DNA from: Candidatus Flavonifractor merdavium
Lineage (GTDB): Bacteria > Bacillota > Clostridia > Oscillospirales > Oscillospiraceae
Direction of reading: 5' to 3'
Assembly: GCA_019119335.1 (NCBI GenBank)
Contig: DWXF01000052.1
Span: 1-37,366, forward strand
DNA: 37,366 nucleotides
Below the pieces are notes generated by a model, which worked only from the letters and a program-made list of their open reading frames with translations, was not told the DNA's origin and searched no databases. The position numbers were made by a program, and so were the translations under genes. Of the stretch, positions 8,414-16,437 are shown piece by piece; positions within the stretch are counted from its first letter, which is position 1, and the number at the start of each line of letters is the position of its first letter.

Positions 8414-9226
8414 TCACCAACCGAACCGTCCCAGCACGCCGACAGCCACGCACAGAGCCACCGCCAGCACCAGGGCGGCGTAGTCCATGCCGGTCAGCTT
8501 CAGCTGCCGCAGGCGGGTGCGGCCCTCGCCTCCGTGGTAGCAGCGGCATTCCATGGCCACCGCCAGCTCGTCCGCCCGGCGGAAGGCGGAGATAAACAGA
8601 GGCACCAGCAGGGGGACCAGGGCCTTGGCCTTCTGAAGGAGGTTGCCTGAGTCAAAGTCGGCTCCCCGGGCCTTCTGGGCGGACATAATCTTGTCGGTCT
8701 CCTCGATCAGGGTGGGGATAAACCGCAGGGCAATGGACATCATCATGGACAGCTCATGAACGGGCACCTTGATTGCTTTCAACGGGTTCATCAGCCGCTC
8801 CAGGGCATCGGTGAGCTGGATAGGGGAGGTGGTATAGGTCAGCAGGAAGGTGCAGGTGATGAGCATGGTGATACGCAATACCATGGCGCAGGCCGCCCAC
8901 ACGCCCTCCCGGTAAATGGTAAACACCCAAAAGGAGACCAGCGGCTCCCCCTGTCCGGGGGTATAAAACAGATTGAGCAGGCCGGTGATGAGCACGATGA
9001 TGAAAATGGGTTTCATGCCCCGCAGGATGCTTTTCAGGCCGATCCTGGACACGGCGATCAGGCTGGCCAGCAGCACCAGCATGATGGCGTAGCTCACCAG
9101 CCATTTGGCCAGGAAAAGGGCTACGATATAGGCGATGGTGCCGATGATCTTGACCCGGGGGTCCAGCCGGTGGATGATGGTGGTGCCGGGGAAGTACTGG
9201 CCGAGGGTAATATCTTTCAGCGCCAT
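8414..9226 (-). CDS. ecfT: Energy-coupling factor transporter transmembrane subunit EcfT
   Basis: EcfT is the membrane scaffold that links two ATPases to exchangeable substrate-binding S components for vitamins and metals. The 270-residue protein has an N-terminal motif HRLDPRVKI, several membrane helices and the two coupling-helix signatures, AQKARGAD and AMECRCYHGG (family consensus with an Ala-Arg-Gly core). It starts 1 bp after the ecfA2 stop. No S component is in the window, so this is likely a group II shared module. Confidence 0.95.
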   Translation of the reverse strand: MALKDITLGQYFPGTTIIHRLDPRVKIIGTIAYIVALFLAKWLVSYAIMLVLLASLIAVSRIGLKSILRGMKPIFIIVLITGLLNLFYTPGQGEPLVSFWVFTIYREGVWAACAMVLRITMLITCTFLLTYTTSPIQLTDALERLMNPLKAIKVPVHELSMMMSIALRFIPTLIEETDKIMSAQKARGADFDSGNLLQKAKALVPLLVPLFISAFRRADELAVAMECRCYHGGEGRTRLRQLKLTGMDYAALVLAVALCVAVGVLGRFGW

Positions 9227-9227
9227 T

Positions 9228-10124
9228 TCACTTCCCCTCCTTTCGGGCCAGGGCCGCCAGAATCGCGTCTCTGGCCTGCTCGATGGTGTACACCGAGGGG
9301 TCGATGTCCACCCCCATGGCCCGCAGCCGGTGGAATACCCGGGTCATGGCGGGCACGCCAAGCCCCATCCGCTCCAGCTCGTCTCCGTGGGCAAAGACCT
9401 CCCGGGGCACGCCGGAGAAAGGAATCTTGCCGTCGTTGACCACCACGATCCGGTCCACAGTCCGGGCCATCTCCTCCATGGAGTGGGAGACGATGATGAT
9501 GGTGGCGTTTTTGGCCTGGTGGTAGTCGTGAATATTGCCCAGAATGGACTCCACACCCACCGGGTCCAGCCCGGCGGTGGGCTCGTCCAGAATGAGTACC
9601 GAGGGCTCCATGGCAATGACGCCGGCGATGGCCACCCGGCGCTTCTGGCCGCCGGAGAGTTCGAAGGGGGACTTCTCCAGGGTCTCCTCTCTCAAGCCCA
9701 CAAACTGGGCGGCCTGCCGCACCCGGCGGTCGATTTCTCCCTCATCCAGCCCCATGTTGCGGGGGCCGAAGGAGATATCCTTATATACGGTCTCCTCAAA
9801 GAGCTGATATTCCGGGTACTGGAACACCAGCCCCACCTGAAAGCGGGTCTGGCGGGTGCGCTCCTTGGTCTCCCAGATATCCTTGCCCTCAAACAAAACC
9901 TGTCCCGAGGTGGGCTTCAGCAGTCCGTTGAGGTGCTGGATCAGGGTGGATTTGCCCGACCCGGTGTGGCCGATGATGCCCAGGTACTCTCCGCGGTAGG
10001 CGGTAAAGTCCACGTCCACCAGGGCCCCGTGCTCAAAGGGGGTGCCGGCGGAGTAGATGTGGCTCAGCCGCCGGGTCTCAATAATCGGTTCCAAATGCCT
10101 CATTCCTTTATCTTGGTGGTACAT
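9228..10124 (-). CDS. ecfA2: Energy-coupling factor transporter ATPase EcfA2
   Basis: This 298-residue ABC ATPase has Walker A GHTGSGKST, Q-loop VFQYPEYQLFEE, signature LSGGQKRRVAIAG, Walker B VLILDEPTAGLDP and switch His in SHSM. The Q-loop with FEE and the longer C-terminal regulatory domain are typical of EcfA2. It pairs with EcfA1, encoded 4 bp upstream, to power EcfT. An in-frame ATG at 10103 is an alternative start; neither has a well-spaced ribosome site, which suggests translational coupling to ecfA1. Confidence 0.94.
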   Translation of the reverse strand: MYHQDKGMRHLEPIIETRRLSHIYSAGTPFEHGALVDVDFTAYRGEYLGIIGHTGSGKSTLIQHLNGLLKPTSGQVLFEGKDIWETKERTRQTRFQVGLVFQYPEYQLFEETVYKDISFGPRNMGLDEGEIDRRVRQAAQFVGLREETLEKSPFELSGGQKRRVAIAGVIAMEPSVLILDEPTAGLDPVGVESILGNIHDYHQAKNATIIIVSHSMEEMARTVDRIVVVNDGKIPFSGVPREVFAHGDELERMGLGVPAMTRVFHRLRAMGVDIDPSVYTIEQARDAILAALARKEGK

Positions 10125-10128
10125 GCCC

Positions 10129-10992
10129 TCAGGCTGGGGTCACGTCCTTGGTCAAAAGCCCGGCCAGAACGGCGGCGCACTCCTGGTCGCTGAGGGCGTC
10201 CAGCGGTACGTCCACCCCCGCCTGGCGCAGCTCCCACAGCAGCTGCGTGGTCTCAGGCACGGTGAGGCCCACCGCCTTCAGCTCCTCCACCCGCTGGAAC
10301 ACGTCCTTGGGCGTGCCGTCTGCGACGACCTTGCCCTTGGCCATGACCACCAGCCGGTCGGCCTGGGCAGCCTCGTCCATGTGGTGGGTAATGAGTACCA
10401 CCGTCACTCCGGAGGCGCGGTTGAGCTCCTTGATGGTTTTCAGCACCTCCGAGCGGCCGATGGGATCCAGCATGGCGGTGGGCTCGTCCAGCACAATACA
10501 CCGGGGCTGCATGGCGATGACGCCGGCGATGGCGATGCGCTGCTTCTGTCCACCGGAGAGCAGGTGGGGGGCGTGTTCCCGGTATTCGTACATCCCCACA
10601 GCCTTCAGCGCGTCGTCCACCCGGCGGCGGATCTCCTCCGGGGGTACGCCCAGGTTCTCCGGGGCGAAGGCCACATCCTCCTCCACCACGTTGGCTACAA
10701 TCTGATTATCCGGGTTCTGGAACACCATGCCGATGGTGCGTCGGATGTTCAGCAGCTTGTCCTCATCGGCGGTGTCGATGCCGTCCACGTACACCTTCCC
10801 GCCGGTGGGCAGGAGGATGGCGTTGAGGTGCTTGGCCAGGGTGGACTTGCCCGAGCCGTTGTGGCCCAGCACCGCGACAAAGGAGCCGGCCTGGATCTCC
10901 AGGTCCACCCCGTCCAGCACCACGGGGGCGGGAATGGTTTCCTCCTGATAGGAGAAGCGCAGCCCCTCCGTTTTTAAAATGGTATCGCTCAT
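10129..10992 (-). CDS. ecfA1: Energy-coupling factor transporter ATPase EcfA1
   Basis: This 287-residue ABC ATPase has Walker [11 protein letters not shown]-loop [12 protein letters not shown], signature [13 protein letters not shown], Walker [14 protein letters not shown] and His in THHM. NPDNQ with a following VEEDVAF is characteristic of EcfA1. I chose the ATG at 10990-10992 because GGGAG lies about 12 bp upstream and the protein then begins in the family manner. The frame extends nine codons further without a better site. It follows the methyltransferase gene by 16 bp. Confidence 0.94.
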   Translation of the reverse strand: MSDTILKTEGLRFSYQEETIPAPVVLDGVDLEIQAGSFVAVLGHNGSGKSTLAKHLNAILLPTGGKVYVDGIDTADEDKLLNIRRTIGMVFQNPDNQIVANVVEEDVAFAPENLGVPPEEIRRRVDDALKAVGMYEYREHAPHLLSGGQKQRIAIAGVIAMQPRCIVLDEPTAMLDPIGRSEVLKTIKELNRASGVTVVLITHHMDEAAQADRLVVMAKGKVVADGTPKDVFQRVEELKAVGLTVPETTQLLWELRQAGVDVPLDALSDQECAAVLAGLLTKDVTPA

Positions 10993-11008
10993 GGCAGATG
11001 ATCTCCCT

Positions 11009-11872
11009 TTATTCGGCAATCCACCGGCCGGTGGCCCCGCAGGGCAGAGCCAGACCGGTGGCGGTCACCGGCAGACCCAGCTCCTGGCTGTCGGTGTGTC
11101 CGCCGTGATGCCGGGCTACCAGAGTCTCCAGCAGATAGGTGAGCACGGAAGGAGACAGCCCGGTGGTGTAGGAATTAATGAGGAAGAACAGAGGCTGGTC
11201 GCTGAGCACCTGGGTCACCAGCTCCACAAAGGGAAACAGGTTCTCCTCCAGCTTCCAGATCTCCCCGGAAGGACCCCGGCCGTAGGAAGGGGGATCCATG
11301 ATCACCGCGTCATACCGGCGGCCCCGGCGGATTTCCCGCTCCACAAATTTGCCGCAGTCGTCCACGATCCAGCGGATGGGGGCGTCCTCCAGGCCGGAGC
11401 TTTTGGCGTTCTCCCTGGCCCAGCTCACCATGCCCCGGGCGGCGTCCACATGGCACACGCTGGCCCCTGCCGCGGCGCAGGCCACGCTGGCTCCGCCGGT
11501 GTAGGCGAACAGGTTCAGCACGCTGATGGGCCGCCCGGCGGCACGAATACGGGCCATGGCGAAATCCCAGTTGGCGGCCTGCTCGGGAAACAGGCCGGTG
11601 TGCTTGAAATTCATGGGCTTGATGTTAAAGGTAAGGCCCTTGTAGCCCAACGTCCACCGCTCCGGCAGCTCCTTTTTGACCCACTGGCCGCCGCCGGTGG
11701 AGGAGCGCTGGTAGCGGGCGTCCTGCTTGCGCCAGCCGGGATGCTTGCCCTCCGGCCGCCAGATGGCCTGGGGGTCAGGGCGCACCAGGGTGTATTTCCC
11801 CCAGCGTTCCAGCCGCTCTCCGCCGCCGCAGTCCAGTAATTCATAGTCCTTCCAACCGTCCGAGATCCACAT
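11009..11872 (-). CDS. Class I SAM-dependent methyltransferase (RlmI/RlmK-like)
   Basis: This 287-residue protein has the Rossmann motif [19 protein letters not shown] (SAM binding), an acidic loop [18 protein letters not shown] and the catalytic-type motif MDPPSYGRG. These are shared with the RlmI/YccW and RlmK groups, which methylate 23S rRNA. No PUA domain precedes it, so the target base is uncertain. The ATG at 11870-11872 has GAGG about 12 bp upstream; an in-frame GTG six codons earlier is less likely. A strong promoter lies just upstream, so this is probably the first gene of the ecf-truA-cvpA run. Confidence 0.8.
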   Translation of the reverse strand: MWISDGWKDYELLDCGGGERLERWGKYTLVRPDPQAIWRPEGKHPGWRKQDARYQRSSTGGGQWVKKELPERWTLGYKGLTFNIKPMNFKHTGLFPEQAANWDFAMARIRAAGRPISVLNLFAYTGGASVACAAAGASVCHVDAARGMVSWARENAKSSGLEDAPIRWIVDDCGKFVEREIRRGRRYDAVIMDPPSYGRGPSGEIWKLEENLFPFVELVTQVLSDQPLFFLINSYTTGLSPSVLTYLLETLVARHHGGHTDSQELGLPVTATGLALPCGATGRWIAE

Positions 11873-11909
11873 AGCTTCCAACCTCGCCACTTCTTGTCAT
11901 AATCATCCC

Positions 11910-11938
11910 ATTATATCATTTGCCTTTGGCTCCGTCAA
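11910..11938 (-). promoter_or_regulatory. Sigma-A promoter for the methyltransferase-ecf-truA operon
   Basis: On the minus strand TTGACG (11933-11938) and TATAAT (11910-11915) are separated by exactly 17 bp. This is a near-consensus promoter about 35 bp from the start codon. Confidence 0.8.
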
Positions 11939-11951
11939 TGTGAAGAAAGAA

Positions 11952-11980
11952 TTGTGTTATGGGAGAACTTGTGTTAAAAT
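11952..11980 (+). promoter_or_regulatory. Sigma-A promoter for the DivIVA-like gene
   Basis: TTGTGT (11952-11957) and TAAAAT (11975-11980) have a 17-bp spacer. It is divergent from the methyltransferase promoter, with the two -35 boxes only 13 bp apart. Confidence 0.65.
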
Positions 11981-12052
11981 AGCGCCATAGATCGAAATTC
12001 CCCTGTGGATCACCGCTTGGGGGAATGAACCTGAAGAAATGAGGTGTCCCAT

Positions 12053-12766
12053 ATGAGCGACACGGAGCTTCAGTTCCGCACGGCGGCCTTTGGCGGATTC
12101 CAGAAGCAGGATGTACTGAACTATATTGAGGCATCCAACCAGACCCACCGGGACAAGCTGGACGAGCTGAACCGGGAGCTGGAGGAGGCCAAAAAGACCG
12201 GCGCCAGCCTGGAAGAGGAGGCAGCCGTCCTGCGCCGTCAGGCGGAGGAGGACGCGGAGACGGTCCAGCGCCTGGAGGGCGAGCTGGAGCAGGCCCGGAG
12301 CCAGGCGGAGGAGCTGAAGGGACGCCTTGATGAGGCAGAGGCGGAGCTGACCCGGGTGCGGGAGGCGCTGGCCGGAGCGGAGAGCCGTCTGGCTCAGGCC
12401 GAGCCGGCGGCCCAGGCCTATGAAAAGGTGAAGGACCGCACCGCCAGCATCGAGCTGGAGGCCCATTGCCGGGCCCAGGCGGTGGAGGAAGAGGCGGAGG
12501 AGCGGGTGGAGAGAGCCCGCCAGGACCTGGAACAGTGGCTGCACAAGGTGCAGCACAGCTACGAGGAACTGCGTACTGACATGGATGCCACCATCTCCCA
12601 TACCGCCGGAGAGCTGGAGAAGGTACAGGCCGCTCTGGAGTCCATAACCAACCAGTTCTGCGCCCAGGATGAGCGGCTGGAAAAGATGATCCAGGCCTGC
12701 GTGGGAGAGCGCAAGGTTCCTGAGCCGCTGCCGCTGGAGGAAAAGCAGCAGAAAAAGAAAGGGTAA
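12053..12766 (+). CDS. DivIVA domain-containing coiled-coil protein
   Basis: This 237-residue protein starts with a short DivIVA-like segment (RTAAFGGFQKQDVLNYI, residues about 9-25). A long charged coiled coil follows, rich in Glu, Arg, Leu and Ala, from about 30 to 200. DivIVA proteins sense membrane curvature and mark poles or septa in Gram-positive cells. The ATG at 12053 has GAGG at 12041-12044, 8 bp upstream; a GTG three codons earlier overlaps that site. A terminator follows directly, so it is monocistronic. Its exact role in division or morphology cannot be told from sequence. Confidence 0.8.
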   Translation: MSDTELQFRTAAFGGFQKQDVLNYIEASNQTHRDKLDELNRELEEAKKTGASLEEEAAVLRRQAEEDAETVQRLEGELEQARSQAEELKGRLDEAEAELTRVREALAGAESRLAQAEPAAQAYEKVKDRTASIELEAHCRAQAVEEEAEERVERARQDLEQWLHKVQHSYEELRTDMDATISHTAGELEKVQAALESITNQFCAQDERLEKMIQACVGERKVPEPLPLEEKQQKKKG

Positions 12767-12774
12767 GCCAAACT

Positions 12775-12814
12775 GGCCGGCAGGCACCGTCAGGTGCCGC
12801 CGGTCGTTTCTTTT
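12775..12814 (+). terminator. Intrinsic terminator of the DivIVA-like gene
   Basis: A GC-rich stem (12775-12788 with 12793-12805, one bulged base) has the loop GTCA and is followed by GTTTCTTTT. Confidence 0.75.
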
Positions 12815-12867
12815 GCCGGACAGAGAGATTTCCCCTTGCCTTTTCCGCAAAAGTGTTGTATCCTGCG

Positions 12868-12883
12868 GTTAGTTATAGCTAAC
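12868..12883. promoter_or_regulatory. Near-perfect 16-bp palindrome upstream of the AraC-type gene (candidate operator)
   Basis: GTTAGTTATAGCTAAC differs from a perfect palindrome at a single symmetric pair. It lies 35 bp before the regulator start and overlaps a weak promoter (TTGTAT at 12856-12861, TAACGA at 12880-12885). It may be a dimeric repressor site, but this is inferred from symmetry and position only. Confidence 0.4.
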
Positions 12884-12917
12884 GATTTAAGCGGAAGGAA
12901 ACGCAGGGTGAGGCGGT

Positions 12918-13833
12918 ATGTTGGAGGAGTTTCTGCGGAAAAGAGAAGGGGCGGATGCCCGGTGGTATCCGATAATGGAGGGGGTAACGGCGTGCAGCTT
13001 CTCCCTGAAGGGAAAGACGCTGGAGCAGCCGGATCCGGTGGTGGAGCCCCAGCGCTTTGAGACCCTGTTCTGCCAGGGTGGAGGTCTGACCCTGGAGCGG
13101 AGGGACGGCCGCTGTCTCCGGGTGGAAGGGGGTGGGATTCTGCTGCTCTCCCACGGTCAGGCTCTGCGGGGCGTGCGGTTGGACGGCGGCCTGCGGGGGG
13201 TGTTGGTGGCGGTAAACGCCCCGGCGGCCCGGAGGAGTCTGGCGGCGCTGTGCGGACTGATGGGAGAACTCAGGCTGGACACTGGGGCAGTCAGACGGTG
13301 GATGGCGCAGAAAGAGGGATGCGGCCTGTTGGCGGATGTTCCCTGGTCCCGGGCGGTGTTTGGGGCGCTGGACGAACTGAACGGGCTGGAGCAGGGGCGC
13401 TACTGCGTCTGGAAAGTGGTGGAGCTGCTCCCTCCTGTGCCAGCGCAGCGGCTGGCTGGATGGGGAGCGGCCTTACGGGGGAGAGGGGGAAGCCTTGGGT
13501 GCTTATCTGGAGGCCCATCTGGAGGAAAAGCTCACCATTGAGGTGCTCAGCCGGCGGTTTTGTCTTTCGCCTACCGCACTGAAGCTCCGCTTTCGTCAGG
13601 CTTATGGCCAGCCCATCCACACCTGGCTCCAGCGGCGGCGGCTGGAGCGGGCGGCGGAGCTGCTGGAAGCCACTTCCATGACCGTGCTTCAGGTGGCCCA
13701 GGCGGTGGGATATGACGGGGTGAGCCAGTTTAACCCGGCGTTCCGGCGGCAGTACGGCTGTACGCCGACCCAGTATAGAAAAATGTCTAAATCCGGCGGT
13801 TTGCATCCGCTTCCGCAAGACGGGCGGCCGTAG
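12918..13833 (+). pseudogene. AraC-family regulator interrupted by a +1 frameshift
   Basis: The first frame (12918 to a stop at 13541) encodes an N-terminal sensing domain ending in YCVWKVVELL and then turns into low-complexity sequence. The AraC-type double helix-turn-helix continues one frame over (LTIEVLSRRFCLSPTALKLR, then VAQAVGYDGVSQFNPAFRR), ending at 13833. Reading the second frame back gives LLCQRSGW directly after the WKVVELL point, so the join is at about 13429-13432. There GCTCCCTCC seems to have one C more than a GCTCCTCC original. Without the extra base the protein would be about 305 residues, a normal AraC length. It may be a true mutation, a sequencing error or, less likely, recoding. 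A TTG at 13495 after a purine-rich stretch could allow separate expression of the DNA-binding half. The downstream metal-transport genes suggest it regulates them. Confidence 0.8.
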
Positions 13834-13887
13834 GGCCGCTATAATGGGATACCTGAAAAAGAAACCGCTTGATAAGGAGGGATTCCT

Positions 13888-13968
13888 TTGAAGCAGCATC
13901 GGTTTTGGGCCTGGGGCGCGGTGATCTGCATGTTGATGGTCATGGTGACGGGTTACAGACGGAAATAA
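13888..13968 (+). CDS. 26-residue membrane peptide
   Basis: A TTG start lies 7 bp after a perfect AAGGAGG (13874-13880). It opens a frame coding for a 26-residue peptide: a basic start (KQHRFW), one hydrophobic helix (AWGAVICMLMVMVTG) and a basic end YRRK, then TAA at 13966-13968. The ribosome site, the membrane-helix pattern and the position between a regulator and transporter genes all argue that it is real. A TATAAT at 13840-13845 could be a local -10 box, though no good -35 is seen. Function is unknown; it could be a small partner of the downstream ATPase. Confidence 0.65.
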   Translation: MKQHRFWAWGAVICMLMVMVTGYRRK

Positions 13969-13984
13969 CGGAAAGGAAGTCGGA

Positions 13985-14254
13985 ATGATGAATGTGTATA
14001 CCAAGCTGGCCTGCTTTGTGGGCGGCGCGCTGTTTGGTTCGGTGGGCGTTAAGCTGCTTACCAGTAAGGATGCGAAAAAGGCCTATGTCCATGTGACCGC
14101 CGCCGGTCTGCGGATGAAGGATGCGGTGATGGAGACGGTGACCACCGTTCAGGAAAACGCCGCCGATATCATGGCCTTTGCCAAGGATCTGAACGAGTCC
14201 CGGGCTGCCGTTGAGGCGGAGGAGGATGCTCTGCTGGATGGCCAGGAGGCCTGA
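13985..14254 (+). CDS. DUF6110-like small membrane-associated protein
   Basis: This 89-residue protein has an N-terminal hydrophobic, glycine-containing helix (ACFVGGALFGSVGVKLL, residues about 9-25). An alanine-rich amphipathic helical region and an acidic tail follow. It matches my memory of DUF6110 proteins, which often precede P1B-type metal ATPases in Clostridia. The ribosome site is AAAGGAAG at about 13971-13978. It lies 16 bp after the small peptide gene and 57 bp before the ATPase, with a hairpin in between. Biochemical function is unknown; a role with the metal ATPase is inferred from location. Confidence 0.7.
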   Translation: MMNVYTKLACFVGGALFGSVGVKLLTSKDAKKAYVHVTAAGLRMKDAVMETVTTVQENAADIMAFAKDLNESRAAVEAEEDALLDGQEA

Positions 14255-14265
14255 GAAAAGACGAG

Positions 14266-14294
14266 GGGGGAGCCGTAAAGACGGCTCCCCCTTT
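14266..14294 (+). terminator. Hairpin inside the metal locus (possible partial terminator)
   Basis: A perfect 11-bp stem (14266-14276 with 14281-14291) has the loop AAAG and is followed by only TTT. It lies between the DUF6110-like gene and the ATPase start. The short T run suggests partial termination or RNA stabilisation that would lower ATPase expression relative to the upstream genes. Confidence 0.5.
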
Positions 14295-14311
14295 CCGTGG
14301 AGGAAACGGGT

Positions 14312-16399
14312 ATGAAAGCGACGATTCTGCATGAGAGCCGGGGCCGGGTCCGGTTCCGGCTCTGCCAGCAGCGGCTGACCCTCAGACAGGCCGATCTGCT
14401 GGAGGCCTGGCTCCAGTATCAGCCCTGGACGCGGTCGGCGGAGGTGCATGAGCGGACCCGCTGTGTGGTCCTGTCGTACAGCGGAGAGCGGGAGACGGTC
14501 TTTGCCGCTCTGCGGGAGTTTTCCTGGCAGAGGGCGGAGGCGCATATGATCCTGCCCGACCACAGTACCAGGGCGCTGCGCCGGGAGTTTGAGGAAAAGC
14601 TGACAGGCAAGGTATTGATGAAGGCGGCCAGCACGCTGTTTTTCCCGCCGCCGCTGCGGGCGGCACGGGTGCTGTGGCACATGCTTCCCTTTATGAGACG
14701 GGGATTGAGCTGCCTGCGGCGGCGCCGGATCAAGGTGGAGCTGTTGGATGCCCTCTCCATTGGGATCTCGGTGGCCCGCCGGGATTTCGGTACTGCCGGT
14801 TCGGTGATGTTTCTGCTGGAGCTGGGTGAGCTGCTGGAGGAGTGGACCCGAAAAAAGTCGGTGGCGGATCTGGCGCAATGTATGTCGCTGAACGTGGATC
14901 GGGTGTGGATGCGGGGAGAGGAGGGAGAGCGCCTGGTTCCCATCAGCCAGGTCCGTCCCGGAGACGCGGTGGTGGTCCGGGCCGGCGGCGTGATCCCGAT
15001 GGACGGCCTGGTGCTGGAGGGGGAGGCCGCCGTCAATCAGGCCTCCCTCACCGGAGAATCCATTCCGGTGGTCAAGCGGCCTGGCGGCATGGTCTATGCC
15101 GGTACCGTGGTGGAGGAAGGAGAGTGTGTGCTGGAGGTGAAGCAGGCCTCCGGCCAGAGCCGCTATGACCAGATTGTGGCGATGATCCAGCAGTCGGAGC
15201 AGATGAAATCCGCGGCGGAGAGCAAGGCGGCGGAGCTGGCAGACCGGCTGGTGCCTTACACGTTTGCCGGCAGCCTGCTGAGCTTGCTCCTTACCCGCAA
15301 TCCGGCGCGGGCCCTGTCGGTGCTGATGGTGGACTTCTCCTGTGCGCTGAAGCTGGCTATGCCTCTGGCGGTGCTCTCCGCCATGCGGCAGGCAGGAGAG
15401 GCGCACATTACCGTCAAAGGCGGAAAGTTTCTGGAGGCCGTGGCACAGGCCGATGTCATTGTTTTTGATAAGACAGGCACCCTCACCCATGCCTGTCCCC
15501 GGGTGGTTCAGGTTGTGCCCTTTGACGGCAGGGAGGAGAAGGAGATGCTCCGGCTGGCCGCCTGCCTGGAGGAACACTTCCCCCATTCCATGGCAAACGC
15601 TGTGGTGGAGGAGGCCAGGCGCCGGGGGCTGACCCATGAGGAGTTCCACTCCAGAGTGGAGTATCTGGTGGCCCATGGGATTGCCAGCACGGTCGACGGG
15701 GCGCGGGTGCTGATCGGCAGCGCCCACTTTATCTTTGAGGACGAGGGCTGCACTGTTCCTCAGGGGGAGCAGGAGCGGTTTGATGCCCTGCCGCCCCAAT
15801 ATTCCCATCTGTATCTGGCCGTGGGGGGACGGCTGGCGGCGGTGCTGTGTATTGCCGACCCTGTGCGGGAGGAGGCGGAGCAGGTTCTTGCCGCCCTGCG
15901 GAGCCAGGGGATTGTCCGGACGGTGATGCTGACCGGAGACAGCGCCCGTAGCGCCGCCGCCATTGCTGCCCAAGTGGGGGTGGATGAGTTCCAGGCCGAG
16001 GTGCTGCCCGAGGACAAGGCCCGGTATGTAGCCCGGCTGCGGCGGGAGGGGCATACCGTGCTGATGGTGGGGGATGGGATCAACGATTCCCCCGCCCTCT
16101 CTGAGGCGGATGCCGGGCTTGCCGTCAGCGACGGGGCCGCCATTGCCCGGGAAATCGCGGATATTACCATCTCCGCTGAGAGCCTGTGGGAGCTGGTGGA
16201 ACTGCGGCGGCTGTCCATGGAGCTGATGAGGCGTATCCGCTCCAATTACCGCTTTGTCATTGGCTTCAACGGAGCGCTGATCGCACTGGGCGTGGCCGGT
16301 ATCCTGCCCCCGGCCATGTCCGCCACCCTGCACAATCTCTCCACGCTGGGGGTCAGCCTGCGCAGCATGAGCCCTCTGCCTCTGGAAAACAAGAAATAA
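14312..16399 (+). CDS. Heavy-metal-type P1B ATPase with atypical metal-site motif
   Basis: This 695-residue ATPase has the A-domain TGES (247-250), the phosphorylated aspartate D386 in DKTGTLT, a variant HP region (EEHFPHSMA), MLTGDS and GDGINDSPALSEADAG. The usual CPC/SPC metal motif of the sixth helix is replaced by FSCALKLAMP, with C344 kept but no CPx proline. The N-terminal 80 residues look like an HMA fold without the CxxC pair. Two or three N-terminal helices of typical P1B pumps are weak or absent. It should move a transition metal across the membrane using ATP; which metal and which direction are unclear. The ATG at 14312 has GGAGG 8 bp upstream; an earlier in-frame GTG (14297) is less likely. 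It is the last gene of the locus. Confidence 0.85.
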   Translation: MKATILHESRGRVRFRLCQQRLTLRQADLLEAWLQYQPWTRSAEVHERTRCVVLSYSGERETVFAALREFSWQRAEAHMILPDHSTRALRREFEEKLTGKVLMKAASTLFFPPPLRAARVLWHMLPFMRRGLSCLRRRRIKVELLDALSIGISVARRDFGTAGSVMFLLELGELLEEWTRKKSVADLAQCMSLNVDRVWMRGEEGERLVPISQVRPGDAVVVRAGGVIPMDGLVLEGEAAVNQASLTGESIPVVKRPGGMVYAGTVVEEGECVLEVKQASGQSRYDQIVAMIQQSEQMKSAAESKAAELADRLVPYTFAGSLLSLLLTRNPARALSVLMVDFSCALKLAMPLAVLSAMRQAGEAHITVKGGKFLEAVAQADVIVFDKTGTLTHACPRVVQVVPFDGREEKEMLRLAACLEEHFPHSMANAVVEEARRRGLTHEEFHSRVEYLVAHGIASTVDGARVLIGSAHFIFEDEGCTVPQGEQERFDALPPQYSHLYLAVGGRLAAVLCIADPVREEAEQVLAALRSQGIVRTVMLTGDSARSAAAIAAQVGVDEFQAEVLPEDKARYVARLRREGHTVLMVGDGINDSPALSEADAGLAVSDGAAIAREIADITISAESLWELVELRRLSMELMRRIRSNYRFVIGFNGALIALGVAGILPPAMSATLHNLSTLGVSLRSMSPLPLENKK

Positions 16400-16403
16400 A
16401 GAT

Positions 16404-16437
16404 AAAACCCGGCGCATCAACGATGCGCCGGGTTTTT
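16404..16437. terminator. Bidirectional terminator between the ATPase and XRE genes
   Basis: A perfect 14-bp stem (AAACCCGGCGCATC paired with its complement) has the loop AAC and is followed by TTTTT at 16433-16437. It also has a T-rich run on the minus strand. The minus-strand stop codon of the XRE gene starts at its edge. Confidence 0.9.

Noticed and set aside
13250..13582. A third-frame open reading frame inside the AraC-type gene
   Set aside because: Its translation has no domain, and both real halves of the regulator overlap it in other frames.
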